A DNA stretch of 64,000 nt. It comes from Forficula auricularia (taxonomy: Eukaryota; Arthropoda; Insecta; Dermaptera; Forficulidae). The notes under the pieces are model-generated. The model did not search any database, was not told the origin of the DNA, and saw only the letters and a program-made list of their open reading frames with translations. Below, one piece after another: positions 10,050-21,880 of the stretch; positions within the stretch are counted from its first letter, which is position 1, and each line of letters begins with the position of its first letter. The DNA is taken from assembly GCA_024734495.1 (NCBI GenBank), contig JALMQS010000818.1, positions 20,238 to 84,237 of the forward strand. Reading direction: 5' to 3'. Made by a program: the position numbers and the translations under genes.

Positions 10050-11370
10050 TTTACTTTATCCAATGCAAAGCATGGGTAAAGTATTGTAATCGCTCTCGGG
10101 GCAAGCGTGGCTTCAAAGGGTCCTCAGGTAAAGACTACGGAACCCATGGACTCAATTAAAGTCACAAATTGTAGTATTCAATTAGGTTGAATTTTAGCAC
10201 GTGACGGTTTTGCCAAAAATTAAACGGGGTCTCGTCGAGAGAGCCAAAAAGTGCGATTTTTTCATTTAGTGCGTGCGGTTGGATGTATGTATGGATGTAT
10301 GGATGTATGTATGTATGTATGGATGTATGTTATCGTTTTTTTGGCCCACGATTTTTTCCACACCGTTGCACCGATTGAAATGAAATTGAAAACCTACCAT
10401 TAGTTTAACAAAATGAAGCGCTGATTAGTTTTTGGTACATATCGGCCCACAAACATTAGTACTTTATTTCTGTACTTTTTTAGTTTTTTCTAAATATCTT
10501 GAAAATGACTTAACCAATTTTGATGAAATTTAATATCCTATTTAAGTACTTTGGGGACCACAAAAAAGGTTAAATAAAGTTTTTAGTAAAATTATATTTT
10601 AAAGTACTTTACTCTAGAGTAAGAGAGTACTTTTTTAATTTTTAAATTCTTTAAAATGTATTCATTAGAAAGTTTTAATATAGCTCATTTAGCCTTGCTT
10701 AAGTAAGAATGGATAGGCTTCTCTCTGTGAAATGGTAAAAATTAGGGAGGAATTTTTATAAGTAACCATAGCAACTGCGTTGTTTTCTTATCCGTTACCT
10801 TTGCTGAAGACATAGAGAAATCGATTTTAAACCAAAAATAGCGATTGATTCTCATCTAGTACTTGAGGAATAATCATTCTATATTGGATTTTTGATGTTT
10901 CGGTTTTTATTAGTAACCATTGGTGAAGACATAGAGAAATCGATTTTAAACCAAAAATAGCAATTGATTCTCAAGCTTGAGTTGTTTGGCATAAAAAGAA
11001 TTTAGTCTTTTTGATTTTAAGTTGATTCTTCCACATTTTCAGTAGAGGTTTCCATTAATAGTCAAAACATCAAAAATGGAATGCAATAAGGTTATTCTTC
11101 TAGTATTAGATAATAATCGATCGTTATTTTTGATTTTAAGTCGATTCCTCCATGTGTTCAGCAATGGTTACCAATAAAAACCGAAACGTCAAAAATCCAA
11201 TGTAGAATGGTTATTCCTCGACTATTAAATGAGAATTATTTTTGAATTAATGTCAATATGAACTACAAATTGCAAGTGATTTCTGATTAATAATAAAGGA
11301 ACAAACATATTAATATTTCAAATGAATTTGGATAAAGTTTAGCAACGATCCGTTGCAGTTTATTTTATTA
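10050..11370 (+). repeat. Dispersed repeat family 1, copy a
   Basis: A 1.3-kb non-coding repeat beginning with a short terminal hairpin (TACTTTATCCAATGC, AAA, GCATGGGTAAAGTA) followed by GTATTGTAATCGCTCTCGGG. It includes a (GGATGTAT)n tract and several near-identical ~140-base internal units around GTTATTCCTC, and ends near AGCAACGATCCGTTGCAG. Other copies: 11783-13184, 52627-53084 continued at 58601-58775, and a fragment at 46256-46412. It lies in intron 1 of finger gene A; intron text (CTTGACTCACAAATACTTAA) resumes on its right. Confidence 0.75.
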
Positions 11371-11536
11371 TAATTTGACCTTGACTCACAAATACTTAAA
11401 ACCAAATAGAGGAAATTTTTTTATTTTTCTAAATTCCGTTACAAATGAAAATTATTTCAATTCATAAAGAGTAACAAAGCGGTTGTCCTCTGCTAGTTGC
11501 AAATAAACATACACACATCTATGTATATCAAATATA

Positions 11537-11780
11537 TCGGGTGACTATTTTATCTTGAAACAGTCTTATAACTCAAAAACAATGCATTATTTGAAAAAAG
11601 TTTCAAATAAAAGTTTGTTTATATCAAGGGGAAACTAAACTACGGTATTGTTTGTCGACCTAGAACAAGCATCGAAGAGTATTTTATGGTCAAGTTCTGT
11701 TTTTTAAATAGAAACCTATATATTCCTTTTCTTAATCAGAACCTACAAAAAATTAAACTGACCAACTTTCATTAGAACTA
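11537..11780. mobile_element. Left part of a long-TIR DNA element, interrupted
   Basis: Starts CGGGTGACTATTTTATCTTG and matches the left arm of the complete element at 25719-26934. It is interrupted at about 11781 by repeat family 1 and resumes at 13185. Confidence 0.6.
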
Positions 11781-11782
11781 TT

Positions 11783-13184
11783 TTTACTTTATCCAATGCA
11801 AAGCATGGGTAAAGTATTGTAATCGCTCTCGGGGCAAGCGTGGCTTCAAAGGGTCCTCAGGTAAAGACTACGGAACCCATGGACTCAATTAAAGTCACAA
11901 ATTGTAGTATTCAATTAGGTTGAATTTTAGCACGGGACGGTTTTGCCAAAAATTACAAGGGGTCTCGTCGAGAGGCCAAAAAGTGCGATTTTTTCATTTA
12001 GTGCGTGCGGATGGATGTATGTATGGATGGATGGATGTATGTATGTATGTATGTATGTTATCGTTTTTTTGGCCCACGATTTTTTCCACACCGTTGCACC
12101 GATTGAAATGAAATTGAAAACCTACAATTAGTTTAACAAAATGAAGCGCTGATTAGTTTTTGGTACATATCGGCCAACAAACATTAGTACTTTATTTCAG
12201 TACTTTTTTAGTTTTTCTAAATATCTTGAAAATGACTTAACCAATTTTGATGAAATTTAATATCCTAATTAAGTACCTTGGGGACCACAAAAAGGTTAAA
12301 TAAAGTTTTTAGTAAAATTATATTTTAAAGTACTTTACTCTGGAGTAAGATGGTACTTTTTTTAATTTTTTTAATTATTTAAAATTTATTCATTTGAAAG
12401 TTTTAATATAGCTCATTTAGCCTTGCTTAAGTAAGAATGGATAGGCTTCTCTCTGTGAAATGCTAAAAATTTGGGAGGAATTTTTATGAGTAACCATAGC
12501 AACTGCGTTGTTTTCTTATCCGTTACCTTTGCTGAAGACAGAGAAATCGATTTTAAACCAAAAATAGCGATTGATTCTCATCTAGTACTTGAGGAATAAT
12601 CATTCTATATTGGATTTTTGACGTTTCGGTTTTTATTAGTAACCATTGCTGAAGACATAGAGAAATCGACTCAAGTTTGAGTTGTTTGCCATAAAAGAAT
12701 TTAGTCTTTTTGATTTTAAGTCGATTCTTCCACGTTTTCAATAGAGGTTGCCATTAATGGTCAAAACATCAAAAATTGAATGCAATAAAGGTTATTCCTC
12801 TAGTATTAGATGAGAATCGATCGTTATTTTTGATTTTAAGTCGATTCCTCCATGTCTTCAGCAATGGTTGTCAATAATAATCGAAACGTCAAAAACCTAA
12901 TGTAAGAATTGTTATTCCTCAAGTATTAGATGAGAATCGATGGCTATTTTTGATTTTAAGTCGATTCCTTTATGTCTTCAGCAATGGTTACAATAATAAC
13001 CGAAATGTCAAAAATCCAATGTGGAATGGTTATTCCTCGACTCTTAAATGAGAATTATTTTTGAATTAATGTCAATATGAACTACAAATTGCAAGTGATA
13101 TCTGATTAATAATAAAGGAACAAACATATTAATATTTCAAATGAATTTGGATAAAGTTTAGCAACGATCCGTTGCAGTTTATCT
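11783..13184 (+). repeat. Dispersed repeat family 1, copy b
   Basis: Second full-length copy, starting with the same hairpin and ending near CGATCCGTTGCAGTTTA. It carries one extra internal ~140-base unit compared with copy a. It splits a long-TIR DNA element (11537-11780 and 13185-13730). Confidence 0.75.
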
Positions 13185-13730
13185 TTATTCGACAACAAAT
13201 AAACAAAATATTAAATCAATTATTAGATCTCAAAAAAAATTCTAATAATTATTTTTAACAATTATTCATCTTAATTATCAAATAACAATGATCAGATAAT
13301 TAATTATTAAATAAATAATTTAATAATAATTTATAATTTAATAATTTTTCGACACTGTTCTGTGACATTCAAAAGTGTTATCTCAAGTTTTCTGGATGAA
13401 TTCCAGTTCCAATGTCGTTTTTTGGCCTGTTTCAGTTTCTTAGTAGTCTACATTTTGTGTTTGTTTGTTTTTTTCATACAAATTTACAACACAATAAAAT
13501 GAAGCTTATAAGGGTTTATTCCTATCAGGAAAACGCTCGGCATCAATTTCAATGGCATCCCCCTAACACTTCTACATTCGCCATAAATTAAGACCATTTC
13601 AATTCTGTCTTCAACAACAAATAGTTCATTTTTATTATGGTAATACCTACAATTGGTAACTATCTACTTGATTGACACGAGAAATAAACTTTTTTAAACT
13701 CCATGAAAAACAAACATTCATAATTATAAA
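13185..13730. mobile_element. Continuation of the interrupted long-TIR DNA element
   Basis: Matches 25965-26500 of the complete element, including TTCTAATAATTATTTTTAAC and GGATGAATTCCAGTT. No coding sequence is seen. Confidence 0.6.
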
Positions 13731-14467
13731 AAAATTTTAAGAAAAAATAAAAGCCGACTTCAAAAAATTAAATGCAACAAATATAAAAATACACTAAAAG
13801 GTATAAAATAATTATTATCTTATTTAGTTACAACTAAACGACGAAATATTAACACGAAATTACTTTTAAAGTCGGTGCCAAACAAACTATACCTATAAGC
13901 GAGATGTACCCGCCAAACGTACTAAGTAAGATCCGTCGAGTGCGATTCATAAAAAGGTATATGTTTGGCACCAACTTCAAAAAGTAATTTCGTGTTAATA
14001 TTTCGTCGTTTAGTTGTAACTAAATAAGATAATAATTATTTTATACCTTTTAGTGTATTTTTATATTTGTTGCATTTAATTTTTTGAAGTCGGTTTTTAT
14101 TTTTTCTTAAAAATTTTTATTTTTCTCTTTTTAGTGATGTTATTAATAGTGATTATATCATCAGAACTTGACCAAATTAATATGACACCATCCCTAAGAC
14201 ACCCCCTTTCGGATAAAAAAAGAACCATCGAAATCGGTTCATAAACAAAGAGGTTAGGTCTAAACAAACCTAATAAAAAAGGTCTAATACCTATGAAAAA
14301 AAATCGAAAAAAAAATGGGACCAATCGGAAGCTAGACTGGACCCAATGCAAAAAAAAATTTTCAAAATCGGTTGACAATTGGCGGAGATATGAGGTAACA
14401 TAGGCACAAAAAAAAAAAAAATCAATCGAATAGAGAACCTCCTCCTTTTTTGAAGTCGGTTAAAAAA
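13731..14467. mobile_element. Foldback element with GAAGTCGGT ends, copy 1
   Basis: Arms of about 150 bases (13735-13905 and 13960-14105) form a palindrome around ACCCGCCAAACGTACTAAG. A 350-base tail ends CCTTTTTTGAAGTCGGTTAAAAA, inverted relative to the start. A near-identical copy lies at 19151-19896 and fragments lie at 50375-51165 and 61800-61838. Non-coding. Confidence 0.7.
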
Positions 14468-14510
14468 GACTGATGATGAAGACCAAGTCTTCGAAAGTAT
14501 AGTCTCAAAC
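14465..14510 (+). ncRNA. Hammerhead-like motif
   Basis: CTGATGA (14470-14476) is followed by a perfect 6-bp stem (GAAGAC, CAA, GTCTTC) and GAAA (14493-14496), the conserved core order of a hammerhead ribozyme. Stems I and III are very short (GTC at 14502-14504), so activity is uncertain. Decayed copies lie at 26960-26998 (-) and 27325-27367 (+). Confidence 0.45.
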
Positions 14511-15246
14511 AAATAAATTATATATATATATACAGATATATCATCTCGATATATATGTGTGTATGTTTATTTTCATCAAGCAGAGAACAACCTCTTTGTT
14601 TAACAAACCACCATAATAGACAAGAACTGCCTAGCTAGGTAGGAGGGGGGCTGCCGAAGCTGCCCCCCCCCCCTAGATGAAGAAAAGTCTTTTGTGTTGG
14701 CAACTTCTTTGCTTATCTTTGTGAATCAACAACTCTGCTACTCTCGGCAAAACAAAAGCTTTTCAATTTTTCAATTGAAATTATTTTTACTTGAACGTTT
14801 ACTTGTACCTCTTTTTTGATAAAACTCTTAGATTTATAGATATCTTACATATTCCCAAACAGGATATCATCCGTATCCTCAAAAGCGTCATTGAAAATGC
14901 TGGATATTTATAAATCTAAGAGTTTTAACAAAAAACAGGTCCAAGAAAACGTTCAATTCAACAACATTTCCTGTAAAATGTGATAAGAATAAAGTTTGGA
15001 TGAGTGGTTTTCATTTAATTAAAGAAAAACTACCATTTTTGATAATTCACAAATGTAATCAGTTAAAATTAAAAGCAAAGTTGAAATTCCGAAAGAGTAC
15101 ATCAAAATCTATAAAATAACCCGTTTTCAAAACTCTTAGAAAACTTTCCAGGTAATCCTACCAAATGACTGGACCATGTGTGAAGAGGACCAAATGGAAT
15201 TTGATGAGGCAGTCCAACCAAGTTTAAAAATAGAGAGATAATTATA
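14511..15246. repeat. Repeat family 5 and flank, copy 1
   Basis: Bases 14800-15245 match 40980-41738 and, in part, 29640-30098 and 60040-60478 (shared text GAAATTCCGAAAGAGTACAT and ACTGGACCATGTGTGAAG). It is non-coding. Bases 14511-14800 hold a (TA)n run, a G-run and C-run pair near 14645-14672, and nothing else recognisable. Confidence 0.55.
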
Positions 15247-17460
15247 ACTTATTTTTACTTTCTCATACAGGATAATGGGTCAAGTATTGGAATCGTGGAT
15301 GAAAAAAGTGGTTTTTTCATTCTTTTTTTTCGAAATATGTATCTCTAAAACGGCTGACACTATTTTGATTAAAATAATTAAGCGAAACCATGGCATTTCG
15401 GTCTACAAAGAAGCCCTAATAAATGGACAAGCTAGCTCAAAAACTAGTGTGAATATCGAAAACAAATTTCAGACGTAGTTTAGGTCCATTGAGATGAAGA
15501 GCTGATTAGATATTGGTGCATATCGACCCAAAATTAAGGAGGGTTGGGGGTGGGGGTTTAAAAATAAAAAATCTAGAGAAATCTTTGAGAAATCTCAAGC
15601 AAATACATAATCAGTGAGACCACAGAAGTCTAAAAATGCAAAAACAAACGGTCCAAAAGGAGGGGGGGGGTGTAGGGTCTTAAAATGAAAATCTTGACCC
15701 TTGTACCAAGCTCAACCAAATTTTCTATACATAATCATTGGGACCCCAGAAGTCTAAAAATGCAAAAACAAACCGGCCTAGATGGAGGGGGGGGGTCAAA
15801 AAAATGAAAATTTTGGCCATTTAACAAACTCAACCAAATTTTGTACACATAATCATTGGGACCTCAGAAGTTTAAAAAAAAAAAAAAAAACCGGGCCAAA
15901 ATGGGGGGGTGAGGGTCAAAAAATGAAAATATAGGCCCTCGTACCAAACTCAACCAAATTTTGTATACATAATCATTTGGACCCCAGAAGTCTAAAAAAG
16001 AAAAAACAAACCGGGCCAAAATGGGGGGGGGGGGGGGGGGGTCAAAAAATGAAAATATAGGCCCTTGTACCAAACTCAACCAAATTTTGTATACATAATC
16101 AGTGGGACCCCAGAAGTCTAAAAAAGAAAAAACAAACCGGCCAAAATAGGGGGGGGTCAAAAAAATGAAAATATAGGCCCTCGTTACCAAACTCAACCAA
16201 ATTTTGTATACATAATCAGTGGGACACCAGAAGTCTAAAAAAAGAAAAAACAAACCGGCCTAAATGGAGGGGGGGGTCAAAAAATGAAAATTTTGGCCAT
16301 TTAACAAACTCAACCAAATTTTGTATACATAATCATTTGGACCCCAGAAGTCTAAAAAAAGAAAAACAAACCGGGCCAAAATGGGGGGGGGGGGGGTGGG
16401 GGGTGGGGTCAAAAAATGAAAATATAGGCCCTCGTACCAAACTCAACCAAATTTTGTATACATAATCATTTGGACCCCAGAAGTCTAAAAAAGAAAAAAC
16501 AAACCGGGCCAAAATGGGGGGGGGGGGGGTCAAAAAATGAAAATATAGGCCCTTGTACCAAACTCAACCAAATTTTGTATACATAATCAGTGGGACCCCA
16601 GAAGTCTAAAAAAGAAAAAACAAACCGGCCAAAATAGGGGGGGGGTCAAAAAATGAAAATATAGGCCCTCGTACCAAACTCAACCAAATTTTGTATACAT
16701 AATCAGTGGGACACCAGAAGTCTAAAAAAGAAAAAACAAACCGGCCTAAATGGAGGGGGGGGGGGTCAAAAAATGAAAATTTTGGCCATTTAACAAACTC
16801 AACCAAATTTTGTATACATAATCATTTGGACCCCAGAAGTCTAAAAAAGAAAAAACAAACCGGGCCAAAATGGGGGGGGGGGGGTGGGGGGTGGGGTCAA
16901 AAAATGAAAATATAGGCCCTCGTACCAAACTCAACCAAATTTTGTATACATAATCAGTGGGAGACCAGAAGTCTAAAAAGAAAAAACAAACCGGCCTAAA
17001 TGGAGGGGGGGGGTCAAAAAAATAAAATTTTTGGCCATTTACCAAACTAAACCAAATTTTGTATACATAATCAGTGGGACCCCATAAGTCTAAAAAAGAA
17101 AAAACAAACCGGCCAAAATGGGGGGGGGGGTCAAAAAATGAAAATATAGGCCCTCGTACCAAACTCAACCAAATTTTGTATACATAATCAGTGGGACACC
17201 AGAAGTCTAAAAATGCAAAAACTAACCGCCCAAAAGGGGAGGGGGGCGTAGGGTCAAAAATGATAATATCGGCCCTTGTACTAAACTCAACCAAATTTTG
17301 TATACATAATCAGTGGGCCCCCAGGTGTCTAAAAATGCCAAAACTAACCCCCCACCTCTACATGATTACAAATAATTTTTATAAATATTAAATATAAGAG
17401 AGAGGTCAGGTTGTATGGTAAAGTCAAGTGGATGGCCACATCAGAACACGTCAGCTTATT
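15247..17460 (-). repeat. Family 2 copy b, expanded to a G-rich minisatellite
   Basis: Inverted family 2 copy whose middle has expanded to about 14 tandem units of 115-125 bp between 15640 and 17350. Each unit has AACTCAACCAAATTTTGTA, CAGAAGTCTAAAAA, a CCGGCC block and a run of 7-20 Gs followed by TCAAAAA. Units alternate in type, giving a higher-order period of about 480 bp (landmark CCGGCCTAAATGGAGG near 15776, 16257 and 16741). Open frames on the minus strand are a by-product of the repeat, not genes. Confidence 0.85.
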
Positions 17461-18170
17461 TTGTGAAAACTTCCCGCAGCACTGTGAACAACTCAAAACT
17501 CACCTTTAAATAAAATTTGATCTAATTGGTGAACTCCAAATGTTTATTATTTTTTGTTTTTCAATTTCCAACACAAACTGGTCACTTGTTGTTCCAGTGG
17601 ATGACGTGCCACATCATTTATTGAATAATCTGAAAATAAATAAATAAATAAATATTAATTCTTTATAATATAAGGTCCTCGACTCCCAGATTCTTAAAAC
17701 CAAATAATAAAAAGTTTTTTTTGTTTTTGTTAAATTTCTTTTTAAATGAAAATAAATTTAATCGATGATTTAAAATATTTATACTTTACTAAAAAAGAAA
17801 GCAAAATATTATAGAATATAATATAAAATATTTATAATCTGAATATTAAAATAAAGTATAACCTCTATCATCATTTTCAATTTTAGAATCATTAGATTTT
17901 TATGCCATTATTATGAGAAATAAGGAATTCCCAAGAATAAATTGAATTTCTTAAATTTACAATTTGGATAATTTATATTTGAGTGTCTACAATGAAATAA
18001 AATTTTATTTAGATAATATATTTAATAATAACAAGCAATTCAATCAGATGTTGTATAATCAATTCTAATAAATAAAATGTTTTAATTATCGACCGGCAGG
18101 TGTCACTTACATCTAATCGAGTAATTTCGAGTACCAATCAAAATTGTATAATTTTTTAAAAAAATTTTGG
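17461..18170 (-). pseudogene. Body-less 5' end of a zinc-finger gene, copy 1
   Basis: On the minus strand this has the exon shared by the finger genes, with an acceptor TTATTTTCAG near 17632, an intron of about 480 bases and a conserved donor GTAAGTG at 18110-18104. The body reads only about ten codons (SCSQCCGKFSQ-like) before the minisatellite at 17461. A TATA-like ATTATACAATTTTG lies just upstream of the conserved exon 1 text GGTACTCGAAATTACTCG. Confidence 0.65.
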
Positions 18171-18296
18171 AACAAATTTAAAAAAAAAAAGTGAAGAGAA
18201 AAGCGAAGGAACTAAGCGTGCAAAAAAATTAAGACTTGAGAAAAGAAAAGCCTTGAGGGATGAAAAAAAATAAAGACTTGAGAAAACAAAAAAAAA

Positions 18297-18497
18297 TAAA
18301 ACTGATAACTTGGGAAATAAAAAAATGAATACACTAAAAATAAAAGACGCGCCCAAAAAAACGCAAGGCTACAGCGGAGCTCTCCTATTTTTTTTGTTCT
18401 AATCGTGAAGAGAGCTCCGCTGTAGCCTTGCGTTTTTGGGCGCGTCTTTTATTTTTAATGTATTCATTTTTTTTATTTTCCCAAGTTATCAGTTTTA
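18297..18497. mobile_element. Small foldback element with 90-bp arms
   Basis: Arms 18297-18385 and 18407-18497 are near-perfect inverted copies (AAAACTGATAACTTGGGAAA at one end, AAGGCTACAGCGGAGCTCTC near the loop). The loop is about 20 bases. Non-coding. Confidence 0.8.
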
Positions 18498-18649
18498 ACA
18501 ATTCTAGTCTCATAAAAACTACAATTTACACGATTTATTTGTAATCAGCAGAAAGGTTAAACGAAACAGCTGATCGCAACGGATATTGAAATATTCCAAC
18601 AAGTGGCTGCCCTGACATGAGACCAAAGTGTGACATCAGACCATTGCAT
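18498..18649. other. Short spacer, nothing recognisable
   Basis: Lies between the foldback element and the next family 2 copy. No gene or repeat is seen. Confidence 0.4.
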
Positions 18650-19990
18650 TTTTAGTTTACTGTGTGCCCACTGATTATGTATACAAAATTTGGTTGAGTT
18701 TGGAACAAGATTCTATAATTTCATTTTTTGACCCTACACCCCCCCTCCCCTCACCAATCTTGGGTGGTTAGTTTTTGCATCTTTAGACTTCAGAGGTCGC
18801 ACTGATTATGTATATAAAATATGGTTGAGTTTGCTTAAATGTCTTTGATTTTTACATTTTAACCCCCACTCCAGACCCTTTAATTTTGGGTCGATATGCA
18901 CCAAATTCTAATCAGCTCTTACTAGTAATCTCAATGGACCAAAAATAGATGTGAAATTTGGTTTCGATATTCAAACTAGTTTTTGAGCTAGCTCGTCCAC
19001 AAAAATTTGGTAACGCACAGACAACCAGACTAGCAAACATTTTGACAAAAGAATTATTACCTCGAAAAACATAATTTTTTCGATGTTCACTTATTAGAGC
19101 TTTTTTCTAGAGCGAAATGCCATGTTTTCGCTCAATTTTTTTAATCAAAAAATAATTTTTAAGAAAAAAATAAAAACCGACTTCAATAAATTAAATGCAA
19201 CAAATAAAATACACTAAAAGGTATAAAATAATTATTATCTTATTTAGTTACAACTAAACGACGAAATATTAACATGAAATTACTTTTTGAAGTCGGTGCC
19301 AAACAAACTATACCTATAAGCGAGCGTACCCGCCAAACGTACTAAGTAAGATCCGTCGAGTGCGATTCATAAAAGGTATATGTTTGGCACCGACTTCAAA
19401 AAGTAATTTCATGTTAATATTTCGTCGTTTAGTTGTAACTAAATAAGATAATAATTATTTTATACCTTTTAGTGTATTTTTATATTTGTTGCATTTAATT
19501 TTTTGAAGTCGGTTTTTATTTTTTCTTAAAAATTATTTTTATTTTTCTCTTTTAGTGATGTTATTAATAGTGATCATATCATCAGAACTTGACCAAATTA
19601 ATATGACACCATCCCTAAGACACCCCCTTTCGGATAAAAAAAGAACCATCGAAATCGGTTCATAAACAAAGAGGTTAGGTCTAAACAAACCTAATAAAAA
19701 AGGTCTAATACCTATGGAAAAAAATCGAAAAAAAATGGGACCAATCGGAAGCTAGACTGGACCCAATGCAAAGAAAATTTTCAAAATCGGTTGACAATTG
19801 GCGGAGATATGAGGTAACATAGGCACACAAAAAAAAAAAAAAAAAAAAAATTCAGTCGAATAGAGAACCTTCTCCTTTTTTGAAGTCGGTTAAAAATAGT
19901 TTAGCCGTTTTTGAGATATTTCGAAAAAACAAGGAAAAAAACACCTTTTTTCATCCACTATTACAATACTTGACCATACCCTGTATGGTA
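18650..19990 (+). repeat. Family 2, copy c, split by a foldback element
   Basis: Family 2 text runs from 18650 to 19150, is interrupted by the GAAGTCGGT element, and resumes at 19897 with TAGTTTAGCCGTTTTTGAGA to the terminal CCATACCCTGTATGG. The break falls within the sequence seen intact in other copies (TTAATCAAAATAGTTCAAGC). Confidence 0.75.
19151..19896. mobile_element. Foldback element with GAAGTCGGT ends, copy 2
   Basis: About 750 bp and nearly identical to 13731-14467, with the same palindrome and the same 350-base tail. Its clean insertion in a family 2 repeat defines both ends. Confidence 0.8.
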
Positions 19991-20059
19991 AACTAAAAAA
20001 AAATTCATTCCCATAATTTGATGTATTCTAGTATTTGAAACATTACTTATTAGTTAAAC

Positions 20060-20480
20060 AATTGATTATTCCAGCGCCTCCCAATCGATCGCAGACCCCA
20101 AAGATCGAAAATAATTTTCTCTTCACCCGGGGCGCGACCACAACAAGGCCGTGTAAAGACAATTAATAACAAATTCAAATTTAGGGAACGAAGAAAAGAT
20201 AATTTTTATTATATACAAAAGGATGAGCCGGGGCTCGAACCCGGGATCTTTGCATATGTACTGCAATGCTTTGTCATAAGAGGTTTACCTCCTATATCCA
20301 CTAAGCTACTGATCCCCGAACCTATAATAAAAATAATATTTTCTTCGTTCCCTAAATTTGAATTTGTTATTAATTGTCTTTACACGGCCTCGTTGTGGTC
20401 GCGCCCCGGGTGAAGAGAAAATTATTTTCGATCTTTGGGGTCTGCGATCGATTGGGAGGCGCTGGAATATTTATTGTTTA
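20060..20480. mobile_element. Palindromic unit built around a tRNA-like sequence
   Basis: Arms of about 150 bases (20070-20220 and 20322-20475, sharing ATCGATCGCAGACCCCAAAG) flank a minus-strand tRNA-like sequence. The right arm is followed by a second, direct tRNA-like unit at 20552-20646 and part of a third arm (TTCTTCGTTCCCTAAATTTG). Confidence 0.7.
20221..20317 (-). ncRNA. tRNA-like Pol III unit, copy 1
   Basis: On the minus strand: TAGCTTAGTGG (box A-like) and CCCGGGTTCGAGCCCCGG (box B, with a perfect 5-bp T stem). The acceptor pairs except for one position. The D side is about 20 bases too long for a normal tRNA, so it is tRNA-derived rather than a canonical tRNA gene. Confidence 0.5.
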
Positions 20481-20551
20481 ACTAATGAATCAAGGCCTAC
20501 GCTGCGAAATTACATAATTCATATAGACAAAAGGTATTAGTTTGGGTTCAG

Positions 20552-20646
20552 GGATCAGTAGTTTAGTGGATATAGGAGGTAAACCTCTTATGACAAAGCA
20601 TTGCAGTACACATGCAAAGATCCCGGGTTCGAGCCCCGGCTGATCC
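20552..20646 (+). ncRNA. tRNA-like Pol III unit, copy 2
   Basis: A perfect 7-bp acceptor stem (GGATCAG / CTGATCC), a perfect T stem with TTCGAGC loop, and a 5-bp hairpin with a 7-base loop (TTGCA, GTACACA, TGCAA) are all visible. Between acceptor and that hairpin lie 42 bases, about twice the normal D-arm span, and the hairpin has no convincing anticodon. It is probably the head of a SINE, or an aberrant tRNA. Confidence 0.5.
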
Positions 20647-20794
20647 TTTTGTCTATAATAAAAATAATCTTTTCTTCGTTCCCTAAATTTGAATTACTTA
20701 TTAGTTTTATCATTTTTGGTGACATGTTTTTTAAAAAGTTTAGCTCCATGGCTGTAGACAGGGCTGAATATTAGATCTGGCAGCGGATTTAAAA

Positions 20795-20836
20795 CCTGAC
20801 GCTTCTGTGGGTGTTCAAGTCCAACACAACTTTTAA
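20795..20836 (+). pseudogene. C-terminal scrap of the secreted-peptide gene
   Basis: Encodes PDASVGVQVQHNF and a stop, matching the end of the intact gene (PDGAVAVQVQHNF). The following 3' flank also matches (TTATTATCCGACCAAC). The rest of the gene is absent upstream. Confidence 0.75.
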
Positions 20837-21500
20837 CTTTAATTTATTATCCGACCAACAGTCTATTAAAGACACCATGAAATCTATTTATTTTTTATTT
20901 GATGTAAATATTTATTTATTTAGTGTATTTTTTTACAGAATAAAAAAATGCACTATTATTTTTCATCTTCCTGATAAAATAAAATATACTTTTAAATATT
21001 AATTGGTGTCAATGAGTAGATCAAAAAGTTACTTGTAATAGGGGCAAAATGGATATGCCTATTTAAATCAAATACAATTTTATAAGTTTATTTAGACAAC
21101 TGTTTAAAGGGAATATTCATACAGTTTCGGCTTGAATAGAAAAGCCATCTTCAAGTTTATTTATATTTAAACTAATTATTAAAACAATATCCTGAAATAT
21201 AATTTTGTAAAATTTGAAATTTCTCTCAAGAAACAGAGAATTTGGAAATTTTCAATTATTTTTTTTGCCTTGAAATTCATAATTTTTTGAAACAGAATTC
21301 AATTTTATGAACATAATTTTTTCATGAAGAATTTAAAGAATTGTTAGAATTAAGAAACTTCTTGTAATAACATTCCTCCGACTAAAATTAAACAAAATTT
21401 GTATCCCTAAACCTAAACAATTTGTTTCCAGTAGAGTTTTATAAGCTGATTATTATTTATCATACAATTTCACGAACTTCTACAACAGTTTAGAGAAGGG
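20837..21500. other. Flank of the peptide paralogues
   Basis: Bases 20837-21000 are the 3' flank of the preceding scrap. Bases 21100-21500 match 24000-24400 and 61985-62380 (shared CAGTTTCGGCTTGAATAGAA and ACAGTTTAGAGAAGGGGTTC). No gene. Confidence 0.6.
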
Positions 21501-21784
21501 GTTCCCAAACTTGGACGACTTGAAGCTGAGGTATTCATCACTAAACGCCCCTTCTGGATTAACAAAAAGGAGAAATCAGAAGTTGATGAACCTGACGTTT
21601 TGATCACTCAAGAAGAGTCTGAAGCTGAATACTGGGCCAACTTAAGACATGAGAAATATTCAAGTGATCAAAATCCTTCACGAATCTCTCATAAAAGTCT
21701 CCGTCGAGAATATAATCTTATACAAGAGTGGTTTAAAATGTGTGTACGTTGTGACCAAAAGGAATTAGATATGATTAGAAACAA

Positions 21785-21880
21785 GCTGCGTCAGGCGTGC
21801 CTCCGGCACGCCATCTGCACCTTGGCCCTCCGGGCGAGGTGGCCCTGGCGGGCAGCGTCTCGAGACGGCCAAAAGTTTGT
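21785..21880. repeat. GC-rich island, copy 2
   Basis: Inverted match to 6160-6232 (shared GCCCTGGCGGGCAGCGTCTC). It sits at the left edge of the 2-kb insertion. A small open frame here merely fuses pseudogene and island sequence. Confidence 0.6.

Noticed and set aside
15864..17294. Minus-strand frames with repeated DYVYKIWLSL text
   Set aside because: They are produced by the minisatellite unit, end at unit indels and include poly-Pro from G-runs. No start context and no conservation beyond the repeat.
20552..20646. Canonical tRNA gene
   Set aside because: Acceptor and T stems fit, but the D side is about 20 bases too long and no sensible anticodon arm results. Kept as tRNA-like only.
21785..21880. 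Bacterial DNA transfer explaining the GC-rich island
   Set aside because: No coding content, only about 75 bases, and two copies at insertion borders; a repeat explains it better.
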